64,000 bases of DNA, from contig CAWICZ010000007.1 in the NCBI GenBank assembly GCA_963834825.1, positions 186,001 to 250,000 on the forward strand. The letters run 5' to 3'. Origin of the DNA: JACDAN01 sp963834825 (GTDB lineage: Bacteria > Actinomycetota > Thermoleophilia > Gaiellales > Gaiellaceae). The notes under the pieces are model-generated. The model was not told the origin of the DNA, made no database searches, and was given only the letters and a program-made list of their open reading frames with translations. Below are positions 1 to 8,141 of this stretch, piece after piece. The stretch's first letter is position 1. Every line of letters begins with the position of its first letter. Position numbers and translations under genes: made by a program.

Positions 1-1134
1 GCGCTGCCGGTGGAGGTCGCCGGCGGGGAGTTCCAGACGCTGCTCGGCCTGCCGCCGGACGAGGGCGGCTTTCAGAACGACCCGATCCTGGGTGTCGTCC
101 AGAACCTCGGGCTGTCGGAGGGGGCGTTTCTAAGCGGGCTCGAGATCTACGTGGGCATCCTTGCCGCGACGATCCTCTTCATCGCCACGAACGCCGGTGT
201 GATCGGCGCGTCGCGGATCACGTATGCGATGGCGACGTACCGCCAGCTGCCCGAGGTCTTCCGCCGTCTCCATCCGCGCTTCAAGACGCCGTGGCTCGCG
301 CTGGTCGTCTTCGGAGGGGTCGTGTCGATCCTGACGCTGCTCCCTGGACGGACGACGTTCCTCGGGACGATGTACGCCTTCGGCGCGATGCTTTCGTTCA
401 CGATCGCGCATGTGGCCGTGATTGGCCTCCGCTACCGGCGGCCGGACGACGAGCTGGTCTACAGAGCGCGTCCGAATCTCCGAATCCACGGGGTCGACTG
501 GCCGCTGTTCGCGATCGTCGGCGGCGCGGCGACGGCGCTCGCCTGGCTCGTCATCGTCGTCCAGGAGTCGGATACCCGCTGGGCGGGGCTCGGGTGGCTC
601 GCTTTCGGCTTCGTCGGCTACGCCGTCTACCGCCGATTCGTCGTCCGGGCGCCGATGGGGGAGACGGTCCGCGCGCCGGCCATCGTCCTCGGGCCGTCGC
701 TGACGGTCGAGTACCGCACGGTCGTCGTCCCGGTCGTGCGCACGGCCGAGTCCGAGGAAGCGCTCGTCGCCGCGGCTCGGGTTGCCGACGAACGGGCGGC
801 GACCGTCGCGATCGTGCACGTGATCGAGCTCCCGCTCGACCTCCCGCTCGACGTCCGGCTGCCCGACGTCGAGGAGGCGGCGAACGAGATCCTCGACAGC
901 TCCGCCGCGCTCGTCGAGAGCTACGGCGTGCGGGCGGTCGTTCGGCTCGTCCGCGCGCGCGCCGCCGGCCCGGCGATCGTCGAGGAGGCCGACCGCCGGA
1001 ACGCCGAGCTCGTCATCCTCGGCGCCCCACGTGCGCGCATCGGCCGCAGAAGGATCTTCGGGAGCACCGTCGACTACGTGCTCAAGCACAGTCCGACGCG
1101 GGTCATGATCGCCGCGGGCCGCCGGGCGGCGTGA
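1..1134 (+). CDS. APC-family permease with C-terminal UspA domain (5' truncated)
   Basis: The reading frame is open to the first base of the window, so the gene begins upstream and only its last 378 codons are present. The visible part holds several hydrophobic membrane segments of an amino acid-polyamine-organocation (APC) transporter, with a cytoplasmic ASRITYAMA-type loop, then a soluble universal-stress-protein domain from about codon 235, ending with GSTVDYVLKHSPTRVMI, the usual nucleotide-binding end of UspA. APC members import amino acids, polyamines or, in the KimA branch, potassium; the substrate cannot be told here. Its stop overlaps the next start (GTGA). A full-length paralogue of the same architecture lies two genes downstream, so this is probably a tandem duplication. 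Confidence 0.85.
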   Translation, partial: ALPVEVAGGEFQTLLGLPPDEGGFQNDPILGVVQNLGLSEGAFLSGLEIYVGILAATILFIATNAGVIGASRITYAMATYRQLPEVFRRLHPRFKTPWLALVVFGGVVSILTLLPGRTTFLGTMYAFGAMLSFTIAHVAVIGLRYRRPDDELVYRARPNLRIHGVDWPLFAIVGGAATALAWLVIVVQESDTRWAGLGWLAFGFVGYAVYRRFVVRAPMGETVRAPAIVLGPSLTVEYRTVVVPVVRTAESEEALVAAARVADERAATVAIVHVIELPLDLPLDVRLPDVEEAANEILDSSAALVESYGVRAVVRLVRARAAGPAIVEEADRRNAELVILGAPRARIGRRRIFGSTVDYVLKHSPTRVMIAAGRRAA

Positions 1135-1292
1135 CCACGCTCGCAATCTCGGTCGTGCTCGTCCTTCTGGGCGTAGCGATCATCATCCGGACGATCGCGG
1201 CCGGCGTCGGCGGCGGTCTCGGGCTCGTGATCGGCGCGCTCTTCATCCTTGCGGGCGGGTTACGGGTGTACTTACTGAGACACCGTGGCTAG
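1131..1292 (+). CDS. 53-residue membrane protein
   Basis: This small gene starts with the GTG of a GTGA overlap with the upstream permease stop, and its own end overlaps the next permease start by 8 nt, so translation of all three is probably coupled. The product has one N-terminal hydrophobic segment (AISVVLVLLGVAIIIRTI), a glycine-rich turn and a second segment (GLVIGALFILAGGLRVYLL), ending RHRG. That is a two-helix hairpin with a positively charged tail. I do not recognise a family. Position between two APC-UspA permeases suggests an accessory subunit, by inference only. Confidence 0.7.
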   Translation: MTTLAISVVLVLLGVAIIIRTIAAGVGGGLGLVIGALFILAGGLRVYLLRHRG

Positions 1293-3222
1293 GAAGCTTC
1301 CAGGCCTCGAGCGCGTCCTCGACGTTCCCTCATTGGCGGCGGTCGCCTACGGGGAGATCGCCTCCTCGCTCTACTTCGCGCTCGGGGTCGTCGCCCTGTT
1401 CGCGCTCGGCTTTACGCCGTGGGTCCTCCTGGCCGTCGGGCTGCTCTTCCTCCTCGTCGCCTTGTCGTATGCCGAGGGCACGAGCGCGATCCCGGAGCCG
1501 GGCGGCGCCGCGACCTTCGTCCGTCGTGCCTTCAACGACCAGGCCGGTTTCCTCACCGGCTGGGCATTGATCCTCGACTACCTGATCGTGATGGCCCTGG
1601 CCGGGCTCTTCGTCCCGCAGTACCTCGGGAATGCAATCGGCTGGGAGTGGCTGACCGACGAGCCCTGGGACACCGTCGTCGGCGTCCTCGTGATCCTCGG
1701 GATCGCGGTGTCGCGCCTCGTTCGGCGCACGAGTCTCTACCGCGGCGCGATCTTGATCGCCGGACTGGCCCTCGCCTCCCACCTGCTGCTGATCGTGCTC
1801 GGCTTCGCGTTCCTCTTCTCGACCGACGCGCTCACAGAGGGTGTGGATCTGGGGACGGCGCCGACGTGGGGTGCAATCGCCTTCGCGCTCCCGCTCGCGA
1901 TGGTCGCCTACACGGGCCTCGAGACCGTTGCCAACCTTGCAGCCGAGACGCGTGAGCCGGGCAGGACGCTCCCACGGAGTCTCTTCACGGGCATCGGTCT
2001 CGTGGTCGCTGTCTCCTTCGCGATCGGGCTGGTCGGGATCTCGGCTTACCCGGCCCATCCCGACCCGGACGGCGTCGGCGGCTGGGCCAGCGACCTCGGC
2101 ACCGAATGGCTCCGCGCGCCGCTGATGGGGATCGCCGCTGCGCTCGAGGGGCCGCTGCCGCCGTTCGCCGCCGACGCCGTCCGTGTGTTCGTCGGCCTCA
2201 CCGGCGCACTCGTCCTCGTCGTCGTCGTGACGACGTCGATCTCCGCTGCCGGACGGCTGGCGTACTCGATGGGGCGGCGGCAGATGCTGCCACACACCTT
2301 CGGCACGCTGAACCGGAGGACGCTGATCTCGCCGGCGGCCATCGTCAGCGCCGCGCTGATCTCCTCAGCGCTGCTCGTGATCGGACACTTCATCCCCACC
2401 GAGGCCGTGCGTTTCCTGGCGGGTCTCTTCAGCTTCGGTGTTCTGCTCGCCTTCACCGCGGCCCAGCTGGCCGTGATCAAGCTCCGCTTCTCCGAGCCTG
2501 GCCTGGAGCGGCCGTTCCGCGTCCCGTTCAACGTGCGGATCCGGGGAGCAGACGTCCCGATCCCGGCTCTGGTCGGCGCGCCGCTCACCTTCGCGATCTG
2601 GATCGTGACGATGGTGACGCACGACGCGACCCGCATTGCCGGCCCGCTCTGGCTGCTCTTCGGCGCGGTCGTGTTCGTCGCGACCAGGCTGGCCGGCCCC
2701 GGGCGCGTGCTGGGCCGCGTGCTGCCGGCGGAACCCGACCTCGTCCCGGACATCGAGGGCGCCTGGGACCGGATCCTGGTGCCGATGAAGCTGGGGCCGA
2801 TCGGCGAGGAGGTGATCGCCACGGCCATCAAGCTCGCCGAAGAGCAGGGCTCGACCGTCAGCGCACTGCACGTGATCCGAGTGCCGCTCGACAAGCCGCT
2901 CGACGCGTCAATGTTCGACGCCGAGGAACGAGCCGAGGCGTCGCTCGCCGAGGCCAAGCTACTCGCCTCGGAGCACGGCGTCACGGTCGAAGGGAAGGTC
3001 GCGCGTGCCCGCTCGATCGGCGAAGCGATCGTCGAGGAGGCTCGGCGCGAGGGCGTCGACCTGATCGTGATGGGCTCGGCGCCGCGCTGGCGGCGGCAGT
3101 CGCGATTCTTCAGCCCGACGGTCGACCACGTCCTCCGCCATGCACCCTGCGAGGTGATGGTGATCGCCTACCCGCAGGGAGTGCTGGAAGAGGAAACGCT
3201 GTCGGTAACCTCCGGCTCGTGA
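1285..3222 (+). CDS. APC-family permease fused to UspA domain
   Basis: The 645-residue product has about 12 predicted membrane helices over residues 15-480, starting with the APC-type N-terminus in which a short basic leader precedes AYGEIASSLYFALGV, and including YTGLETVANLAAETREPGRT, a typical APC helix 6-7 loop. Residues from about 495 form a cytoplasmic UspA-like domain (RILVPMKLGPIGEEVI to TVDHVLRHAPCEVMVIAYP). The GTG start at 1285 is inside the end of the small upstream gene. The stop overlaps the start of a TrkA_N protein (GTGA). Fusion to a nucleotide-binding UspA domain and coupling to two TrkA-type proteins suggests ion- or nucleotide-dependent control; the substrate is unknown. 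Confidence 0.88.
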   Translation: MARKLPGLERVLDVPSLAAVAYGEIASSLYFALGVVALFALGFTPWVLLAVGLLFLLVALSYAEGTSAIPEPGGAATFVRRAFNDQAGFLTGWALILDYLIVMALAGLFVPQYLGNAIGWEWLTDEPWDTVVGVLVILGIAVSRLVRRTSLYRGAILIAGLALASHLLLIVLGFAFLFSTDALTEGVDLGTAPTWGAIAFALPLAMVAYTGLETVANLAAETREPGRTLPRSLFTGIGLVVAVSFAIGLVGISAYPAHPDPDGVGGWASDLGTEWLRAPLMGIAAALEGPLPPFAADAVRVFVGLTGALVLVVVVTTSISAAGRLAYSMGRRQMLPHTFGTLNRRTLISPAAIVSAALISSALLVIGHFIPTEAVRFLAGLFSFGVLLAFTAAQLAVIKLRFSEPGLERPFRVPFNVRIRGADVPIPALVGAPLTFAIWIVTMVTHDATRIAGPLWLLFGAVVFVATRLAGPGRVLGRVLPAEPDLVPDIEGAWDRILVPMKLGPIGEEVIATAIKLAEEQGSTVSALHVIRVPLDKPLDASMFDAEERAEASLAEAKLLASEHGVTVEGKVARARSIGEAIVEEARREGVDLIVMGSAPRWRRQSRFFSPTVDHVLRHAPCEVMVIAYPQGVLEEETLSVTSGS

Positions 3223-3644
3223 AAGTCCTGGTCATAGGCTGTGGCCGAGTGGGATCGTCGGTCGCTCTCGAGCTCAACCGTCTGGGTTGGGAGGTGACCG
3301 CGATCGACGAGAAGGAAGATGCCCTCCAACGCCTCGGCGAGAACTGGTCGGGCGGATTTGTCGTAGGACACGGCATGGACCTGGCCGTGCTCCGCGAGGC
3401 GGGCATCGACGAGGCGGACGCCGTCGTCGTCGCGACCGACGGTGACAACACAAACCTCGTCATCGGCCAGGTCGCGAAGAAGCGGTTCGGGATCGAGACG
3501 ACCGTCGTGCGCGTGCTCGACCCAGCCCGCGCGGTGCTCTACGAGAACCTGGGGCTGTGGACCGTGTGTCCGACCCAGACCGCGATCAAGATCCTGACCG
3601 AGGCCGTCGCGTCGTCGGCGGCGCGCGCGGAGGCCCCCGCGTAA
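3219..3644 (+). CDS. TrkA_N (RCK-N) domain protein, short
   Basis: A 141-residue Rossmann-fold protein beginning (V)KVLVIGCGRVGSSVALELN, the GxGxxG dinucleotide-binding motif of RCK/TrkA_N domains, followed by the acidic strand end AIDEKED and the ATDGDNTNLVIGQVAKK segment. It has only the nucleotide-binding half and no TrkA_C ligand domain. The GTG start overlaps the upstream permease stop. TrkA-type proteins bind NAD(H) or ATP/ADP at the cytoplasmic face of K+ channels and transporters. No TrkH/KtrB channel gene is visible in the window, so its partner may be the full-length TrkA downstream, the permeases upstream, or a channel elsewhere. Confidence 0.85.
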   Translation: MKVLVIGCGRVGSSVALELNRLGWEVTAIDEKEDALQRLGENWSGGFVVGHGMDLAVLREAGIDEADAVVVATDGDNTNLVIGQVAKKRFGIETTVVRVLDPARAVLYENLGLWTVCPTQTAIKILTEAVASSAARAEAPA

Positions 3645-3648
3645 ACCG

Positions 3649-4314
3649 ATGTACATCGTGATTGCGGGGGGCGGCAAGGTGGGTGCGAACCTGGCGGAGA
3701 GCGTGCTCGAGCTCGGCCATGAGGTCACGCTCGTCGAGCAGCGGCGCGAGCGCTTCGAGCTGCTCGAGGAGGAGTTCGAGCACCACGTGCAGCTGGGCGA
3801 CGCCACCGAGCTGTTCGTGCTCGAGCGTGCCGGGATCGCACGCCCGCCGGACCTCGTCGTGGCGGTCACCGGCGACGACGAGGACAACATGATCATCTGC
3901 CAGATCGCCCGCGAGCGGTACGGCGTCGAGAACGTCATCGCCCGCGTCAACGACCCGCGCAACCAGGAGCACTTCGATCTGCTCGGCATCTCGCCGACGG
4001 TGTCGGCGACCTCGATCATCCTCGCCATGATCGAACACGAGGTCCCGGAGCACGGGCTCATCCACCTGCTGGAGCTCCGCAAGGAGAACCTCGAGATCGT
4101 CGAGGTCCAGCTCGAGTCCGATTCGCCCTGCATCGGCAAGGAGATCTCCCGGATCCAGCTCCCGAGCGGCTCACGACTGATCACCGTGATGCGGGGAGGA
4201 AAGGCCCAGATGGCCGACGGTGAAACGCGTCTGGAGCCCGGCGATCAAGTCCTGGCCGTGCTCGAGCCCGGGAAGGAGGAGGAGCTGCGGAGCGTGCTGC
4301 TCAAGGGCAAGTGA
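3649..4314 (+). CDS. trkA: TrkA family K+ transport regulator
   Basis: The 221-residue product has an N-terminal TrkA_N domain (MYIVIAGGGKVGANLAESV, then the acidic LVEQRRERFELLEEE and VVAVTGDDEDNMIICQIA) and a C-terminal TrkA_C domain (about residues 140-220) with EISRIQLPSGSRLITVMR and LEPGDQVLAVLEPGKEEEL. This is the normal size and layout of KtrA/TrkA-like cytoplasmic gating subunits. It lies 4 nt after the short TrkA_N gene, so the two may form a heteromeric ring. Its last codons overlap the start of the sugar dehydrogenase lipoprotein. Confidence 0.9.
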   Translation: MYIVIAGGGKVGANLAESVLELGHEVTLVEQRRERFELLEEEFEHHVQLGDATELFVLERAGIARPPDLVVAVTGDDEDNMIICQIARERYGVENVIARVNDPRNQEHFDLLGISPTVSATSIILAMIEHEVPEHGLIHLLELRKENLEIVEVQLESDSPCIGKEISRIQLPSGSRLITVMRGGKAQMADGETRLEPGDQVLAVLEPGKEEELRSVLLKGK

Positions 4315-5390
4315 GCGCGCGGCTCGCCTGCCTGCTCGCGGTCGCGGCGCTCCTGCCGGCGGGCTGCGGGGGCGATGCCGCCGAGGAGGCCGGCCCCGCG
4401 GCGCCGGGCGGCTACACCTTCGCCCAGATCGCCTCAGGCTTCGATCAGCCGGTCCACGTGACGACGGCGCCCGGCCGGACCAGCCCGCTCTATGTCGTCG
4501 AGCAACCGGGCCGGATCCGGACCGTCCAGGGCGGCCGCATCACCGGCACGTTCCTCGACATCCGCTCCCGGGTCGTCTGCTGCGGCGAGCAGGGCCTGCT
4601 CTCCGTCGCGTTCCACCCGCGCTACGCGCGCAACGGACGCTTCTACGTCAACTACACGGCGCCGAACAACCGAGTCGTCGAGTACCGCGGCCGGCGCGCT
4701 CGGCGGACCCTGCTCGATCTTCCCGACCCGTACTCGAACCACAACGGCGGCCAAAACATGTTCGGCCCGGACGGGCGCCTCTACGTCGGGACCGGCGACG
4801 CGGGAGCGGGCGGCGACCCGGAGAACCGCGCGCAGAACCTCGGTTCCCGGTTCGGGAAGCTGCTGGCCTTCAATGTCGATCGCGGAAGCCCACGGCCGCA
4901 GATCGCCGGTTACGGGCTGCGCAACCCCTGGCGGTTCTCGTTCGACCGGCAGACCGGCGACCTCTACATCGGCGACGTCGGCCAGAACTCCTGGGAGGAG
5001 ATCGACTTCACGCCCCGCAGAAGCCCTGGCGTCGAGAATTACGGCTGGGACGTCTTCGAGGGGCGCGCGCAGTACGAGAGCAAGGCGCCGAACCCGCGAG
5101 GCCGGCTCGTACGGCCTGTGAACGTCTACGCGATCGGCGGCGGCCAGTGCGCGGTCGTCGGGGGCTACGTCTACCGCGGGAGAGCGGTCCCGGCGGCGCG
5201 CGGCCGGTACTTCTACGGCGACAACTGCAGCGGCAAGATCTGGAGCCTCCGGATCGTCGGCGGGCGCGCGCGGGACGTGCGGCAGGAGTCGGTCAACATC
5301 CCGAACGTCTCGTCGTTCGGCCAAGACGGGCGCGGCGAGCTCTACGCCGTCGGCCTCCGCGGCGGGCTCTACCAGCTCCGAGCGCGTTAG
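4311..5390 (+). CDS. PQQ-type glucose/sorbosone dehydrogenase-like lipoprotein
   Basis: The 359-residue product starts with a short signal sequence and a lipobox (LLPAGC, Cys at residue 19), so it should be a lipoprotein outside the membrane. The rest is a six-bladed propeller of the soluble glucose dehydrogenase family: EQGLLSVAFHPRYARNGRFY, the catalytic-site NHNGGQNMFGPDGRLYVGTGD, GLRNPWRFSFD, GDVGQNSWEEID and GGYVYRG are all in family order. Such enzymes oxidise aldose sugars with pyrroloquinoline quinone. No PQQ synthesis gene is in the window. The GTG start overlaps the trkA stop (GTGA); the stop overlaps the convergent gene by 4 nt. Confidence 0.88.
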   Translation: MSARLACLLAVAALLPAGCGGDAAEEAGPAAPGGYTFAQIASGFDQPVHVTTAPGRTSPLYVVEQPGRIRTVQGGRITGTFLDIRSRVVCCGEQGLLSVAFHPRYARNGRFYVNYTAPNNRVVEYRGRRARRTLLDLPDPYSNHNGGQNMFGPDGRLYVGTGDAGAGGDPENRAQNLGSRFGKLLAFNVDRGSPRPQIAGYGLRNPWRFSFDRQTGDLYIGDVGQNSWEEIDFTPRRSPGVENYGWDVFEGRAQYESKAPNPRGRLVRPVNVYAIGGGQCAVVGGYVYRGRAVPAARGRYFYGDNCSGKIWSLRIVGGRARDVRQESVNIPNVSSFGQDGRGELYAVGLRGGLYQLRAR

Positions 5391-5611
5391 CCGGCGCGGC
5401 GGCGCCGGACCTGCGGGCCCTGCTGGCCCAGCGAGGCGTACGCGAGCGCCTGCAGCGAGTCGTTTAGAAGCGCGAGCTCGCGGACGACCGGCGCCAGGTG
5501 CTCGGCGTTGTCGAGGCGGCGGTTGAGCGCTCTGAGCTCGTCAGTCAGGCGGTCAAGGCGCTCGAGGAGCGCGTCGAGCTGCCTGTCGCCGACATCGCGG
5601 GGACCGTCCAT
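5387..5611 (-). CDS. Small hypothetical coiled-coil protein
   Basis: A 74-residue product, rich in Leu, Arg, Asp and Glu with heptad-like spacing (LDALLERLDRLTDELRALN), followed by a short helix and a basic tail. No family is recognised. It follows the VanZ-like gene by 9 nt on the same strand and is probably co-transcribed with it. The stop overlaps the convergent dehydrogenase gene. Confidence 0.5.
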   Translation of the reverse strand: MDGPRDVGDRQLDALLERLDRLTDELRALNRRLDNAEHLAPVVRELALLNDSLQALAYASLGQQGPQVRRRRAG

Positions 5612-5620
5612 GACGCCATG

Positions 5621-5980
5621 CTAGTCGCCGACCCGGCTAAGGCCGACCCGCCGCGCCAGGTAGATCCCGATGGCGAGGCCGATCGAGTCGATAACGACGT
5701 CCATCGGCGACCCATGGCGGCCCTCGACGAAGCGTTGATGCACCTCGTCGCTCGCCGCGTAGGCGAGCCCGAGGAGGAACGCCAGGCCGTCGCGCCGCGT
5801 CGCCCAGAGGAGCAGGAAGCCGAGCACCGCGTACTCGACGATGTGAACGGTCTTGGGCAGGACGTACTCCCAGAAGCCGAGATCGGTGCCGAGCGCGGAG
5901 ATCGACGAGAGGCCGAAAATCAGCCCCGCCCAGACGACCACGGATGCCCAACGCCAAACGGCCGCCTGCACCGAGGTCAT
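5621..5980 (-). CDS. VanZ family membrane protein
   Basis: The 119-residue product has four hydrophobic segments and the VanZ signature: KTVHIVEYAVLGFLLL, then the DEVHQRFVEGRHGSPMDVVIDSIGLAIG block with its conserved DExHQ and RxGSxxDV. VanZ itself gives low-level teicoplanin resistance in enterococci; most chromosomal members are of unknown function. I place the start at the ATG at 5980. A longer frame reaches 6079, but that would run through the riboswitch on the other strand, and the extra residues are not membrane-like. It is divergent from the B12 operon. Confidence 0.85.
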   Translation of the reverse strand: MTSVQAAVWRWASVVVWAGLIFGLSSISALGTDLGFWEYVLPKTVHIVEYAVLGFLLLWATRRDGLAFLLGLAYAASDEVHQRFVEGRHGSPMDVVIDSIGLAIGIYLARRVGLSRVGD

Positions 5981-5997
5981 ACTACGGCCGACAAGAA

Positions 5998-6145
5998 CAG
6001 GCGAGCGGAGAGGGAACCCGGTGCGAGTCCGGGACGGTCCCGCCGCTGTAAGAGGAGACGCTCTCCGCCGGAACGCCACTGGCCTGTGGGCCGGGAAGGC
6101 GGCGCGAGAGGGAGCCTCGAGTCAGAAGACCTGCCGCCCGCCTGG
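5998..6145 (+). promoter_or_regulatory. Cobalamin (adenosylcobalamin-type) riboswitch
   Basis: The conserved core elements appear in the canonical order: GGGAACCCGGTGCGAGTCC with the following CCGCCGCTGTAA (6012-6051), GCCACTGG (6075-6082), GGGAAGGCGG (6093-6102) and the B12-box segment GAGTCAGAAGACCTGCC (6119-6135). A closing P1 stem can be drawn between 5999-6008 and 6134-6143. A strong Shine-Dalgarno sequence (GGAAGGAGG, 6162-6170) and the GTG start at 6175 follow directly, and no T-tract terminator lies between, so control is probably at translation initiation. The family represses B12 uptake and synthesis genes when cobalamin is bound. Confidence 0.95.
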
Positions 6146-6174
6146 CATTCGAACCCCTCGCGGAAGGAGGATTC

Positions 6175-6771
6175 GTGCGGAGAACACTTCTCACGCTCGT
6201 TGCGCTGACGGTGCTTGCCGCCACGCTCGTCCCGGCTGCTCTGGCCGCCCGCGTGTCGGTGCGCGTCGAAGGGCGGACGCAGTCGCTCTACGGCGCGCTC
6301 GAGACCCGCTTCGAGGCGGGCGCCAATGCGATGACGGCGCTCGACTCGGCCAGCCTGCGCGGCGAGTTCTACTACCACGTCACACCCACCTCGTTCGGCC
6401 CGTACATCGACCAGATCGGCCGATACGCGGCCGAGGCGACGAGCGGGTGGGTGTTCAAGGTCAACGGCGTCTCACCGCCTGTCGGAGCCGACCAGGTCCA
6501 GCTCCGGGACGGCGACCGCGTGCTCTGGTACTGGGCGACATTCGGCTCCAGCGGCGGCCCGTCGACGCTGCTGCTGGCCCGAACGGGGCGCAACTGCTAC
6601 CGCGTCGTCGCGGAGAACGACCAGGGCGCGGACCGCGCCGCAGCCGGCGCGCAGCTTCTCGTCGACGGCCGGCGGGTTCGCACCCGCGCCGGCCGCGCCT
6701 GCGTCGGACGGCACACGGGGCTCGTCCGGGCGACGATGGCCGGTGCGGTTCGCTCGAACGCGCTGAGGTAG
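6175..6771 (+). CDS. Exported DUF4430 (transcobalamin beta-domain-like) protein
   Basis: First gene under the B12 riboswitch. The 198-residue product has a cleavable signal peptide (LVALTVLAATLVPAALA, no lipobox) and a DUF4430 domain at about residues 25-120. The signature SGWVFKVNGVSPPVGADQVQLRDGDRVLWYW matches the Gly-Trp/VNG/GD.V.W.Y pattern of the C-terminal domain of animal transcobalamin and intrinsic factor. A second region (residues 125-198) looks like a small beta-rich module with two cysteines. The natural role suggested by context is capture of a corrinoid outside the membrane; ligand binding is inferred, not shown. The GTG start is fixed by the GGAAGGAGG site 4 nt upstream. Confidence 0.85.
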   Translation: MRRTLLTLVALTVLAATLVPAALAARVSVRVEGRTQSLYGALETRFEAGANAMTALDSASLRGEFYYHVTPTSFGPYIDQIGRYAAEATSGWVFKVNGVSPPVGADQVQLRDGDRVLWYWATFGSSGGPSTLLLARTGRNCYRVVAENDQGADRAAAGAQLLVDGRRVRTRAGRACVGRHTGLVRATMAGAVRSNALR

Positions 6772-6774
6772 CTC

Positions 6775-7446
6775 GTGCGCCGGCTCGTCCTCCTCCTCGC
6801 CGCCGCCTGCCTGCTCGCGGGGTGCGGGGAGGAGGCGGCCGGCGAAGGCACAGCTCAACTGTGGATCACTCGGGACCGTGGATCGGAGGTCGTGCTGACG
6901 GCCACCGTCCCCGCGGGCATCTCGGCGCTGGAAGCCCTCCGGCGCGAGACCGATGTCGAGACCCGGTACGGCGGGCGTTTCGTCCAGTCGATCAACGGCA
7001 TCGAGGGCGATCTCTCGGCGCGGCGCGACTGGTTCTGGTTCGTCAACGGGTATGAGGGCGACCGGAGCGCCGCCGACTACGACCTCCACGAGGGCGACGT
7101 CCTCTGGTGGGATCACCGCAGTTGGGCGGCGCAGCTGCGACAGCCGGTCGTCGTGGGCGCCTTCCCGGAGCCGTTTCTCCACGGCTGGGACGGGAAGCGG
7201 CGCCCCGCGGTCGTCCGCGGGCCGCCCGGGGAGACGGGCGAGCGGCTCGCAGAGCTCATCGGAGGCTCGCTGAACAAGGAGCGCGAGGGCGCGAACACGC
7301 TGCAGCTCGTCGACGGTTCCGGCTTCCGGGCCCGCGTCAACGGGGCAGCGGGCGACCCGGTCGTCTTCGAGCTCGGAGTGCGGGACGCGAAGCGGCTCCT
7401 CCGTGAGCCGTCCGTCGCTAAATACCGCTACGAGGGGCTGCCGTGA
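6775..7446 (+). CDS. DUF4430 lipoprotein (transcobalamin beta-domain-like)
   Basis: The 223-residue product begins with a lipoprotein signal (LLAAACLLAGC, Cys at about residue 17) and carries a second DUF4430 domain at about residues 25-120: SALEALRRET, then FVQSINGIEG, DWFWFVNGYEGD and LHEGDVLWWDHRSW. Residues 125-223 are a further alpha/beta region (RQPVVVGAFPEPF, VNGAAGDPVVFELG). It begins 3 nt after the first DUF4430 gene and its stop overlaps the EcfT start. As a membrane-anchored protein it could present ligand to the ECF transporter. The two DUF4430 proteins are clearly diverged from one another, so they probably play different parts. Confidence 0.85.
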   Translation: MRRLVLLLAAACLLAGCGEEAAGEGTAQLWITRDRGSEVVLTATVPAGISALEALRRETDVETRYGGRFVQSINGIEGDLSARRDWFWFVNGYEGDRSAADYDLHEGDVLWWDHRSWAAQLRQPVVVGAFPEPFLHGWDGKRRPAVVRGPPGETGERLAELIGGSLNKEREGANTLQLVDGSGFRARVNGAAGDPVVFELGVRDAKRLLREPSVAKYRYEGLP

Positions 7447-8141
7447 GCCCGGTACCCGCGGCTCTGGTGCTCGCTGCGCTTGCGGCCGCTGCGCTGCTGG
7501 CCGATCGAACGATCTCCGTCGCGGTGATCGCCGCCGGCCTGCTCGCCGTCTGCACCCGGGCGCCGCGCGGTCGACGCTGGCCCTACCTGCTCGGGACGCT
7601 GACCGGGGCGGCGATGCTCTTCATCTTCAGCCCGCTGTTCGCCCGCTACGGCGGCATCGTCTACTGGGAAGGCCCGTCCGTCCCGGTCATCGGCAAGCTG
7701 GACGTGACGAGCGAAGAGCTCTCCTACGCGCTCTTCCAGAGTCTTCGGTTCGCGGCGGTCGGCCTCGCGTTCGCCGCCTACGCGCTCCTGATCGATCACG
7801 ATCGATTGTTGATGGCGGGCGGGCAGCTTCGGCGCTCGGTTCTCGCCATCGCGCTCGCCACTCGGCTCGTGCCGACGCTTGAGCGCGACGCCGCCGGCTT
7901 CGTCGAGGCCCTGCGCGGGCGGGGAGTGGCCGTCGAGGGAGTGCGTGGACGGGCACGGCTGATCTCGCCGCTCGTCGCCGGATCGCTCGAGCGCTCGCTC
8001 AACCTGGCGGAGTCGATGGAGGCTCGCGGCTTCGGACGGCCGGGCCGGACCCGTGCGCCCTCGCCGCCGTGGACGTTCTGGGACCGCCTCGCGATCGTGG
8101 GTGCCGCGCTCGCGGTGATCGGAGGAGCACTGTGGCTCTAG
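7443..8141 (+). CDS. ecfT: ECF transporter T component (EcfT)
   Basis: The 232-residue membrane protein has hydrophobic segments at about 5-35, 45-65, 100-125 and 210-230 and a cytoplasmic region bearing the two Ala/Arg-Gly coupling motifs of EcfT: FVEALRGRGVAVEG and SMEARGFGRPGRT. These helices dock onto the two ATPase domains. The GTG start overlaps the upstream stop (GTGA). It is encoded with its ATPase and S component, so this is a dedicated (group I) ECF transporter, not one sharing a general module. Confidence 0.9.
   Translation: MSPVPAALVLAALAAAALLADRTISVAVIAAGLLAVCTRAPRGRRWPYLLGTLTGAAMLFIFSPLFARYGGIVYWEGPSVPVIGKLDVTSEELSYALFQSLRFAAVGLAFAAYALLIDHDRLLMAGGQLRRSVLAIALATRLVPTLERDAAGFVEALRGRGVAVEGVRGRARLISPLVAGSLERSLNLAESMEARGFGRPGRTRAPSPPWTFWDRLAIVGAALAVIGGALWL

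Noticed and set aside
130..1146. Long minus-strand frame opposite the first permease (338 codons)
   Set aside because: Arg/Asp/Glu-rich composition without any domain, fully antisense to a recognisable permease-UspA gene; such shadows are normal in high-GC DNA.
1330..2295. Minus-strand frame of 321 codons inside the second permease
   Set aside because: Composition is that of an antisense shadow and the plus-strand protein is clear.
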